In this document: in pieces, positions 58,287 to 64,000 of the stretch
How the letters are laid out: the number at the start of each line of letters is the position of its first letter
Position numbering within the stretch: the stretch's first letter is position 1
Source: Actinomadura_E scrupuli
GTDB lineage: Bacteria > Actinomycetota > Actinomycetes > Streptosporangiales > Streptosporangiaceae
Direction: 5' to 3'
Length of the DNA stretch: 64,000 bases
Assembly (NCBI RefSeq): GCF_050971785.1
Contig: NZ_JBPCCU010000001.1
Coordinates: 1,302,001 to 1,366,000, forward strand
The notes under the pieces: model-generated
Seen by the model: the letters and a program-made list of their open reading frames with translations, nothing else
Told to the model about the DNA's origin: nothing
The model's database searches: none
Position numbers and translations under genes: made by a program

Positions 58287-59210
58287 ATGACCGTCCGAAC
58301 CTGTTCTCATCTGCGTCGTGCCGCCATCGCGGTTGCCGCCGGCGTGACCGTCACGGCCGCCCTCACGATCGGCTCGGCGTCCGCACAGGCCCCCGGCGTC
58401 GACTGGCACGCGGTGGGCCAGGCCATGGGCACCACGCTGAGAACCGAACCGGGCGATGTGCACACCGCCGAGTTCATGCGCACCGACCTGCGCGTGGTCA
58501 ACGCCGGGGTGACCGAGAACCCCGGCATGGAGCTCGGCGCCGAGGCGATGTTCCACCAGAGCTCGCCCGGCAAGGTCGTCGTGATCGGTGAGGCCACCCT
58601 CACCGGCCCGGAGCTGAACAAGGTGGCCGCCCGCCTGGACCAGGGCAACGTGGAGATCACCGCGATCCACAAGCACCTGCAGGACGAGTCGCCGCGCCTG
58701 TGGTGGCTGCACTACGACGCCTACGGCGACCCCGTGGCGATCGCCCGTACCCTGCACGCGGCCCTGGCCCTCACCGGCACCCCGCTGCACCCACCGGCCG
58801 AGCGGGAGACCGCCATCGCGCTGAACACCGGCGAGCTGGACCGCATCATCGGGACCAGGGGCGAGAACGAGAACGGCGTCTACCAGTTCCACGTCCCGGT
58901 GGCCGAGAAGATCACCGACACGCGGGCCCACCTCACGCTGCCCTCCCTCATGGAGGCGTCCACACTGCTGATGTTCCAGCCGATGGGCGACGGAAAGGCG
59001 GCCGTCAACGGGGACTTCGTCATGACCGCCGACCAGGTCAACCCCGTGATCAAGGCCCTGCAGTCACACGGCATCTCCATCATCGAGGTGCACAACCACC
59101 TGCTCCACGAGCAACCGCGTCTGTTCTACCTGCACTTCTGGGACACCGGAGACGCCGCCACACTCGCCCGCGGACTGCGAGCCGGCCTCGACCAGCTCCA
59201 CGCGCCCTGA
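58287..59210 (+). CDS. Secreted DUF1259 (LppY/LpqO) family protein
   Basis: A 307-aa protein with a signal peptide (AAIAVAAGVTVTAALTIGSASAQA). The mature part is an internal duplication of about 130 residues: each half ends with a matching block, EITAIHKHLQDESPRLWWLHYDAYGD and SIIEVHNHLLHEQPRLFYLHFWDTGD. The paired HxHL and LH(Y/F) histidines look like a metal site. DUF1259 has no established activity. GGGAGG precedes ATG 58287. It lies 69 bp before a cupin gene and is probably co-transcribed. Confidence 0.87.
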   Translation: MTVRTCSHLRRAAIAVAAGVTVTAALTIGSASAQAPGVDWHAVGQAMGTTLRTEPGDVHTAEFMRTDLRVVNAGVTENPGMELGAEAMFHQSSPGKVVVIGEATLTGPELNKVAARLDQGNVEITAIHKHLQDESPRLWWLHYDAYGDPVAIARTLHAALALTGTPLHPPAERETAIALNTGELDRIIGTRGENENGVYQFHVPVAEKITDTRAHLTLPSLMEASTLLMFQPMGDGKAAVNGDFVMTADQVNPVIKALQSHGISIIEVHNHLLHEQPRLFYLHFWDTGDAATLARGLRAGLDQLHAP

Positions 59211-59279
59211 CCGCGGGTTTGCGGGGCACGTGGCACTCCGCCGCCGGCGGAGTCCACGCCACCAAGGGGGGAGGACCTG

Positions 59280-59813
59280 ATGGACCTCAACAGCGCGCCG
59301 GCCGTGAAGGTGGTGCCGCCCGGCGGCGGGGATTCGGTCGCCATCCCGGGATTCGGCGCGGTCTTCAAGCTCTACGGCCGCGACACCAACGGCGAGGTGG
59401 CCATCGTGGAGCATCCTTTCGCCGTGGGCACGATCAGCGCGCCGCACCGCCACACGCGAGAGGACGAGCACTCCATCGTGCTCGAAGGCCAGATCGGCTT
59501 CCTGTCCGACGCCGACGAGGTCGTCCTGGGACCCGGTGGCTACATCACCAAGCCACGCGGGCAGATGCACGCCATGTGGAACGCGGGAACGGCGCCCGGC
59601 CGCATCATCGAGGTCATCACACCGGGCGGCTTCGAGACCTACTTCCGCGAACTCGGTGAGCTGCTCTCCTCCATCGCGCCGACGGCCGGCGTGAACCTCC
59701 ACGAGACAACCGAATTCGTGGAGCTCGCAACGAGGTATGGCCTGACCTATGGCAACCCCGACTGGCTTGATGACGTCGTGGCGCGTTACGGACTCACACC
59801 ACCAACTCACTAG
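59280..59813 (+). CDS. Cupin-domain protein
   Basis: A 177-aa protein with one cupin barrel. Metal motif 1 reads SAPHRHTREDEHSIVLEG (His, His, Glu, His-type ligands) and motif 2 GGYITKPRGQMHAMWN. The C-terminal 60 residues are helical (LGELLSSIAPTAGV, EFVELATRYGLTYGNPDWLDDVVARYGL). These are often isomerases, dioxygenases or stress proteins. GGGGGGAGG precedes ATG 59280. It follows the DUF1259 gene and is followed by a strong terminator. Confidence 0.87.
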   Translation: MDLNSAPAVKVVPPGGGDSVAIPGFGAVFKLYGRDTNGEVAIVEHPFAVGTISAPHRHTREDEHSIVLEGQIGFLSDADEVVLGPGGYITKPRGQMHAMWNAGTAPGRIIEVITPGGFETYFRELGELLSSIAPTAGVNLHETTEFVELATRYGLTYGNPDWLDDVVARYGLTPPTH

Positions 59814-59887
59814 GCCGAAGCCCGTTGGCAACCGCGGCCGCCTGCGTAGGTCGATCGGCAAAGTCCCAGTTCAACGGCCCGCTTCTG

Positions 59888-59923
59888 GTTCCGGGCGGCA
59901 CAAGTAGTTCCGGGCGGCACAAG
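59888..59923. repeat. Tandem 17-bp direct repeat
   Basis: GTTCCGGGCGGCACAAG occurs at 59888-59904 and 59907-59923, separated by TA, immediately before the long hairpin. Confidence 0.85.
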
Positions 59924-59970
59924 CGAGTGGAAGGCCCTGGCCGCTCGCGGCGGTCAGGGCCTTCCACTCG
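59924..59970 (+). terminator. Long-stem terminator after the DUF1259-cupin operon
   Basis: A 21-bp stem (59924-59944 with 59950-59970, one G-T wobble) with a 5-nt loop, starting CGAGTGGAAGGCCCTG. No T run follows, as is common in GC-rich actinobacteria. Confidence 0.8.
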
Positions 59971-60036
59971 TGCGGGGTGGTCCGATCGGCGGGTCCAGGC
60001 GGTGACTCCGCCCGCCGGCCGGGGGATGCCGTCGCT

Positions 60037-60255
60037 TCAGTCGTCCCTGGACGTCGTCTCCGGTTCTTCGCCGGCGCGGGACCGTTCTGACCTGTCACCT
60101 TCGTCCGTCAGGTCGCCCGGGTGCGGCGGGTCACCGGTCCACGCGACGGGTGGCGTCGGTGCCGTGATCGTCTGCGGTTCATCGGAGCCCGGGCGGGTGC
60201 TCGGCTGGGAGCCGGTCGCGTGGGGTGTCTTCGTCTCGTCCTCAGGATTCGCCAT
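60037..60255 (-). CDS. Small acidic, probably disordered hypothetical protein
   Basis: A possible 72-aa protein (start ATG 60253-60255), rich in Pro, Thr, Asp, Glu and Ser, with no hydrophobic core (MANPEDETKTPHATGSQPS). GGGAAG lies upstream. Low-complexity acidic proteins of this size are common in actinomycetes. I know no function. Confidence 0.5.
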   Translation of the reverse strand: MANPEDETKTPHATGSQPSTRPGSDEPQTITAPTPPVAWTGDPPHPGDLTDEGDRSERSRAGEEPETTSRDD

Positions 60256-60403
60256 GAGGTACGTCTTCCCGCCTCTCCTCATTCAAACGACCCACGGCGC
60301 GTCCCCGCCTCGGCAGGACAAGCTCGGCGCTTAGAAACCAGCCTCCCCTACCGCTACCTGGGAGCCGATGGTCGCCGTCAGTGTGCGACTCTCCCCGGCT
60401 GCG

Positions 60404-60422
60404 TTAGCTTAGGCTAACCTCA
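60404..60422 (+). promoter_or_regulatory. Iron box (DtxR/IdeR-type) upstream of the siderophore transporter genes
   Basis: TTAGCTTAGGCTAACCTCA matches the DtxR/IdeR consensus TTAGGTTAGGCTAACCTAA at 17 of 19 positions. It ends 4 bp before the GTG start of the first permease gene, and TAGGCT inside it may be the -10 box, so the mRNA may be leaderless. Iron-loaded repressor would block it. Confidence 0.9.
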
Positions 60423-60426
60423 TTTC

Positions 60427-61446
60427 GTGGCATCCCCGTATAAACGCTCGGCGCGTCGGCACCGACTGGCCGGGCTGGTCGTGCTCGCCGTGGTGCTGCT
60501 GATGACGATGGTGGCCAGTATCGCCATCGGTGTGAAGCAGATCCCGCTGGACCAGTCGTTCGCCGGGCTGTTCGCGCCGGACGGCTCGGAGAATGCGCTG
60601 ATCGTGCGGGAGCTGCGGCTGCCGCGCACGCTGCTCGGGGTGGGGGTGGGTGCGGCCCTCGGCCTGGCGGGCGCGCTCATGCAGGCACTGACCCGCAATC
60701 CGCTGGCCGAGCCCGGGCTGCTCGGGGTGAACGCGGGTGCGGCGATGGCGGTCGTGACGGTCATCGGGGTGTTCCGTGTCGACCAGGTGCTCGTCTATGT
60801 GTGGGCGGCCTTCGCCGGAGCCGCGGCGACGGCGTCGCTCGTCTATCTGATCGGGTCGCGTGGCCGTGCCGGTGCGACGCCCGCCCGTCTCGTACTGGCC
60901 GGGGCGGCGATCAACGCGGTGTTCAGCGCGCTGACCGCGGGGGTGATGCTGCTCAGCCCGCGCGCCTTCAACAGTTTCCGGTTCTGGCAGGTCGGGTCGC
61001 TGTCCGGACGGGATCTCAGCGTGTTCCTCCAGATCGGACCGTTCCTGCTGGCCGGGATCTTGCTGGCGATGTGCCTGGCCCGGCCGCTCAACGCCCTCGC
61101 CCTTGGCGAGGACGCAGGGCGGGCGCTCGGCGTGCGACCCGGACGGACCCGGGCGCTGGGCGGGCTCGCGGTCATGATGCTGTGCGGCGCGGCCACCGCG
61201 GCCGTCGGCCCGATCGCCTTCGTCGGGCTGGCGGTGCCGTTCGCGGTCCGTACGCTCATCGGCCCGGACCAGCGCTGGGTGCTGCCTTACTCGCTGCTGC
61301 TGGCTCCGGTGCTGCTGCTGGGCGCCGACATCGTGGGCCGGGTGCTCGGCGCGCCGGGAGAGCTGGAGACCGGCATCGTCACCGCGTTCCTGGGCGCCCC
61401 CGTCTTCCTCCTGCTGGTCCGGCGAGCAAGGATCCCCCAGCTGTGA
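60427..61446 (+). CDS. FecCD-family iron-siderophore ABC permease
   Basis: A 339-aa protein with about ten membrane helices. It has ELRLPRTLLGVGVGAALGLAGALMQALTRNPLAEPGLLGVNAGAA, the FecCD signature, and GEDAGRALGVRP, the coupling loop that contacts the ATPase. GTG 60427 is used. It overlaps the second permease gene by 4 bp (GTGA). It is iron-regulated through the box at 60404. No substrate-binding lipoprotein gene is in the window; it may lie beyond 64 kb. Confidence 0.93.
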   Translation: MASPYKRSARRHRLAGLVVLAVVLLMTMVASIAIGVKQIPLDQSFAGLFAPDGSENALIVRELRLPRTLLGVGVGAALGLAGALMQALTRNPLAEPGLLGVNAGAAMAVVTVIGVFRVDQVLVYVWAAFAGAAATASLVYLIGSRGRAGATPARLVLAGAAINAVFSALTAGVMLLSPRAFNSFRFWQVGSLSGRDLSVFLQIGPFLLAGILLAMCLARPLNALALGEDAGRALGVRPGRTRALGGLAVMMLCGAATAAVGPIAFVGLAVPFAVRTLIGPDQRWVLPYSLLLAPVLLLGADIVGRVLGAPGELETGIVTAFLGAPVFLLLVRRARIPQL

Positions 61447-62465
61447 GCCGAGTCGTCCGGGTGGCGAGCCGGTCGCTGCGATGGGAACCGCGTGCCGTCG
61501 CGGTGTGCCTGGTGCTCGGTGCGGCCGCGCTGGCGTCCTCGGTGCTCGTGCTGGGCACCGGCGACTTCCCGCTCACGGCCCCCGAGGTCGTGCGGGCGCT
61601 GGCCGGGCAGGGGAGCCGGTCCACCGAGTTCATCGTGACGCAGCTGCGGCTGCCCCGCGCGGTCACCGGGCTGCTGGCGGGGCTGGCGCTGGGGATGAGC
61701 GGCGCGGTCTTCCAGAGCATGTCCCGCAATCCGCTGGGCAGCCCCGACTTGATCGGGTTCACCACCGGGTCGGCGACCGGCGCGCTGGTGCAGATCCTGG
61801 TCATCGGTGGTGGGACCGCCGCGATCGCGGCCAGCTCGGTCACGGGCGCGCTGCTGACCGCGCTGGTGGTCTACACGCTGTCCTACCGGGGCGGCGTGCA
61901 GGGACACCGGCTGGTGCTGATCGGCGTGGGGATCGCGGCGATGCTGGAGGCCGCCAACGCCTACCTCATCACGCGGGCGGAGCTGCGGGAGGCCTATGAG
62001 GCGGCGTTCTGGCTCACCGGCAGCCTGAACGGGCGTGGCTGGGAGCAGGCACGCCCCCTGGCGATCTCGCTGGCCGTGCTCGTGCCGTGCACGCTGGCGC
62101 TCGGCCGCTCGCTGCGGATGGGCGAGCTGGGCGACGACGCCGCCCGCTCACTGGGCGTCCCGGTGGAGCGCAGCCGGGCCGGGCTGGTCCTGACCGGGGT
62201 GGGCCTGGTCGCGGTGGCGACCGCGGCGGTCGGGCCCGTGCCGTTCGTGGCGCTCGCCGCGCCGCAGCTCGCCCGGAGGCTCATTCGCCGCTCCGGCCCG
62301 CAGTTGCTGCCGGCCGCGCTGATGGGGGCGGCTCTGCTGATGCTGAGCGACCTGATCGCGTTGCGGTTGCCGGTGCAGCTCCCGACGGGGGTCGTCACGG
62401 GTGTGCTGGGCGGCCTCTATCTGATCTGGCTGCTGTCGAACGCGGGAGGGAAGGGGCGGATATGA
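61443..62465 (+). CDS. FecCD-family iron-siderophore ABC permease, second subunit
   Basis: A 340-aa protein with about ten helices: LRLPRAVTGLLAGLALGMSGAVFQSMSRNPLGSPDLIGFTTGSA and the coupling loop GDDAARSLGVPVERSR. With the preceding permease it would form a heterodimeric importer. The GTG at 61443 overlaps the preceding stop and the ATPase gene follows by ATGA overlap, so the three proteins are translationally coupled. Confidence 0.93.
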   Translation: MSRVVRVASRSLRWEPRAVAVCLVLGAAALASSVLVLGTGDFPLTAPEVVRALAGQGSRSTEFIVTQLRLPRAVTGLLAGLALGMSGAVFQSMSRNPLGSPDLIGFTTGSATGALVQILVIGGGTAAIAASSVTGALLTALVVYTLSYRGGVQGHRLVLIGVGIAAMLEAANAYLITRAELREAYEAAFWLTGSLNGRGWEQARPLAISLAVLVPCTLALGRSLRMGELGDDAARSLGVPVERSRAGLVLTGVGLVAVATAAVGPVPFVALAAPQLARRLIRRSGPQLLPAALMGAALLMLSDLIALRLPVQLPTGVVTGVLGGLYLIWLLSNAGGKGRI

Positions 62466-63265
62466 GCCGGCTGCGAGCGAGCGATCTGAGACTCGCCTAC
62501 GACCAGCGGGTGGTGGCCGACCATCTCGACCTCACCATCCCGGACGAGTCGTTCACCGTCATCGTGGGCCCCAACGCGTGTGGCAAGTCGACGCTGCTGC
62601 GGGCGCTGGCGCGGCTGCTGAAGCCCACGCGGGGCACGGTGTTCCTGGACGGCGGGCCGATCACCGCGCTGCCGGCCAAGGAGGTCGCCCGGCGGCTCGG
62701 CCTGCTGCCGCAGTCGCCGGTCACTCCGGACGGCATCTCGGTGGCCGATCTGGTCGGCCGGGGCCGCTATCCGCACCAGGGGCTGCTGCGTCAGTGGTCG
62801 CGGGAGGACGAGCGGGCGGTCGAGGCGGCGATGGCCGCGGTCGGCGTGACCGAGCTGGCCGATCGGATCGTCGAGGAGCTGTCGGGCGGGCAGCGGCAGC
62901 GGGTGTGGCTTGCCGTGGTCCTGGCCCAGGAGACCTCGATCATGCTGCTGGACGAGCCCACGACGTTCCTGGACATTGCGCACCAGATCGAGGTCCTCGA
63001 CCTGTGCTCGCGGTTGCACGAGGAGGGCCGCACCCTGGTCGCGGTGCTGCACGACCTCAACCAGGCGTGCCGGTACGCCACTCATCTGGTCGCGATGTGC
63101 GAGGGCGAGGTGGTCGCGCAGGGGCCGCCGGGGGAGATCGTGACCGCGGAGCTGGTGGAGCGGGTCTTCGGCCTGCCGTGCCAGATCATCGCCGATCCGG
63201 AGTCGGGGACGCCGTTGATCGTCCCGGCCGACCGGCGAAGGGCGTTGACGCGTAAAGCGGTCTAA
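62462..63265 (+). CDS. Iron-siderophore ABC transporter ATP-binding protein
   Basis: A 267-aa FepC/FecE-type ATPase: Walker A GPNACGKST (Ala-Cys as often in this group), Q-loop LLPQSPVTPDG, signature LSGGQRQRVWLA, Walker B SIMLLDEPTTFLDIAHQ and H-loop AVLHDLNQACRYA. ATGA overlap at 62462. It ends just before the second iron box. Confidence 0.95.
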   Translation: MSRLRASDLRLAYDQRVVADHLDLTIPDESFTVIVGPNACGKSTLLRALARLLKPTRGTVFLDGGPITALPAKEVARRLGLLPQSPVTPDGISVADLVGRGRYPHQGLLRQWSREDERAVEAAMAAVGVTELADRIVEELSGGQRQRVWLAVVLAQETSIMLLDEPTTFLDIAHQIEVLDLCSRLHEEGRTLVAVLHDLNQACRYATHLVAMCEGEVVAQGPPGEIVTAELVERVFGLPCQIIADPESGTPLIVPADRRRALTRKAV

Positions 63266-63266
63266 A

Positions 63267-63285
63267 TTAGGTTAGCCTTACCTAA
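63267..63285 (+). promoter_or_regulatory. Iron box upstream of the NRPS gene
   Basis: TTAGGTTAGCCTTACCTAA matches the DtxR/IdeR consensus except at central positions, and the dyad extends outward to AAATTAGGT/ACCTAATTT (63264-63288). It lies 2 bp after the ATPase stop and 15 bp before the NRPS start. Confidence 0.92.
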
Positions 63286-63299
63286 TTTAGGAGCGCTCT

Positions 63300-64000
63300 G
63301 TGTTGACCAGGGAAGAACTGCAGGACTCGCTGACGGAGCTGCTGGGCGAGCGCGCCGAAGCGCACGACAACCTCATCGAGCTCGGCATGGACTCCATCCG
63401 GCTGATGGGACTGACCGGCCGGCTGCGCCGGCGCGGCGTCGAGGTGAACTTCGCCGAACTGGCCGAGCGGCCGACGCTGGCCGAATGGTGGGAGCTGCTC
63501 GCCGAGCGCGGCGTCATCGAGCCCGAGGGCCCCGCGACCGGGCAGGCGGAGGAGGACGCCGCCGGCGGGCCGTTCCCGCTGGCGCTCATGCAGCACGCGT
63601 ACTGGGTCGGCCGGGACTCCGGACAGGCGCTCGGCGACGTCGCCGCCCACCTCTACGTCGAGCTCGACGGCCGCGACGTCGACCCGTCCCGGCTCGAGCG
63701 CGCCCTGCTGGCGCTCGCCGAGCGGCATCCCATGCTGCGGGCCGCGGTGTCTGAGGAGGGCACCCAGCGGATCCTGCCGGACCTGCCCGGGCCCGCCCTC
63801 GTCGTCCACGACCTGCGCGAGGCCGCCGACGCGCCCGCCGAGCTGGAGCGGCTGCGCGCCGAGCTGTCGGTGCAGCGGCTGGCCATCGAGGACGGTCAGG
63901 TCTTCGACGCCCGCCTCAGCCTGCTGCCGGGCGGGGCGACCCGCCTGCACCTGGACGTCGACATGATCGCCGCGGACGCGATGAGCTACCGCACGCTCCT
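63300..64000 (+). CDS. Siderophore nonribosomal peptide synthetase, N-terminal part (carrier plus heterocyclization domain)
   Basis: GTG 63300 follows AGGAG by 6 bp; the gene runs past the window end (233 codons seen). Residues 1-75 form a carrier protein domain with phosphopantetheine site NLIELGMDSIRLMG, of the aryl-carrier type. From about residue 95 a Cy domain starts: FPLALMQHAYWVGR, then RHPMLRA, and DMIAADAMS fits the Cy motif DxxxxDxxS. ArCP-Cy starts are known from pyochelin/yersiniabactin-type synthetases, which join salicylate or dihydroxybenzoate to cyclised Cys, Ser or Thr. The iron box and adjacent transporter support a thiazoline/oxazoline siderophore. Confidence 0.9.
   Translation, partial: MLTREELQDSLTELLGERAEAHDNLIELGMDSIRLMGLTGRLRRRGVEVNFAELAERPTLAEWWELLAERGVIEPEGPATGQAEEDAAGGPFPLALMQHAYWVGRDSGQALGDVAAHLYVELDGRDVDPSRLERALLALAERHPMLRAAVSEEGTQRILPDLPGPALVVHDLREAADAPAELERLRAELSVQRLAIEDGQVFDARLSLLPGGATRLHLDVDMIAADAMSYRTL

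Noticed and set aside
59888..59923. CRISPR-like repeats
   Set aside because: Only two 17-bp copies with a 2-bp spacer; no array or cas genes in the window.

Overview
The window is 64 kb of very GC-rich DNA with actinobacterial gene style: frequent GTG and TTG starts, 4-bp stop/start overlaps, leaderless-looking genes, a SARP regulator, many TetR/GntR/MerR regulators and DtxR/IdeR-type iron boxes. I infer a filamentous actinomycete, perhaps Streptosporangiales; no rRNA or tRNA is present to place it better. A run of 10 Ns at 40998-41007 marks an assembly gap. I recognise about 60 genes, partial at both ends (an MFS permease at the left, an NRPS at the right).

Layout. 0-5.3 kb: end of an MFS permease, an ArsR-like regulator, a second MFS permease, and a Ser/Thr kinase with a seven-bladed WD40 sensor. 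5.4-8.1 kb: a three-gene flavin electron-transfer operon (ferric-reductase-like flavocytochrome, flavinylated FMN-binding protein, ApbE). 8.2-13.4 kb: a minus-strand aromatic-degradation operon (GalB-, GalC- and GalD-like enzymes, a 6PGDH-like dehydrogenase, a XylE-like extradiol dioxygenase, a GntR regulator) with matching palindromes at both promoters. 13.5-22.4 kb: TetR regulator, SRPBCC protein, CoA transferase, secreted carboxylesterase, LtaS-like membrane phosphotransferase and a GH15 enzyme. 22.7-26.3 kb: ABC exporter plus two-component system. 26.4-27.6 kb: an auxiliary tryptophanyl-tRNA synthetase behind a complete Trp-Trp leader-peptide attenuator, abutted by a TnpB gene (27.7-29.3 kb).

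29.4-36 kb: Hsp20 with a MerR/HspR-like regulator, a methyltransferase divergent from a second MerR with a shared palindrome, a DUF318/TIGR03943 permease pair, a repetitive membrane protein, an LRR fragment and a TetR gene. 36.2-44 kb: a secreted GH2 enzyme, secreted EEP phosphodiesterase, surface protein, metallophosphatase and HupE-like protein. 44.2-45.6 kb: a lipoprotein and a methyltransferase.

45.6-52.5 kb: a small regulon that I consider the least described part of the window. A large SARP-ATPase-TPR regulator sits with an FAD monooxygenase and an OsmC protein. Three promoters in the region carry GGAAGG repeats at exact 11-bp spacing, ending 9 bp before a -10 box, which is the SARP operator layout. 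One drives OsmC, one drives a truncated duplicate of the OsmC start fused by overlap to a propeller-like protein, and one drives a small secreted protein.

52.8-59.8 kb: CHASE3 histidine kinase, several hydrolases and small enzymes, a DUF1259 protein and a cupin. 60.4-64 kb: start of an iron-regulated siderophore locus, with two FecCD permeases, an ATPase, and an NRPS opening with a carrier domain and a heterocyclization (Cy) domain, each unit behind an iron box.
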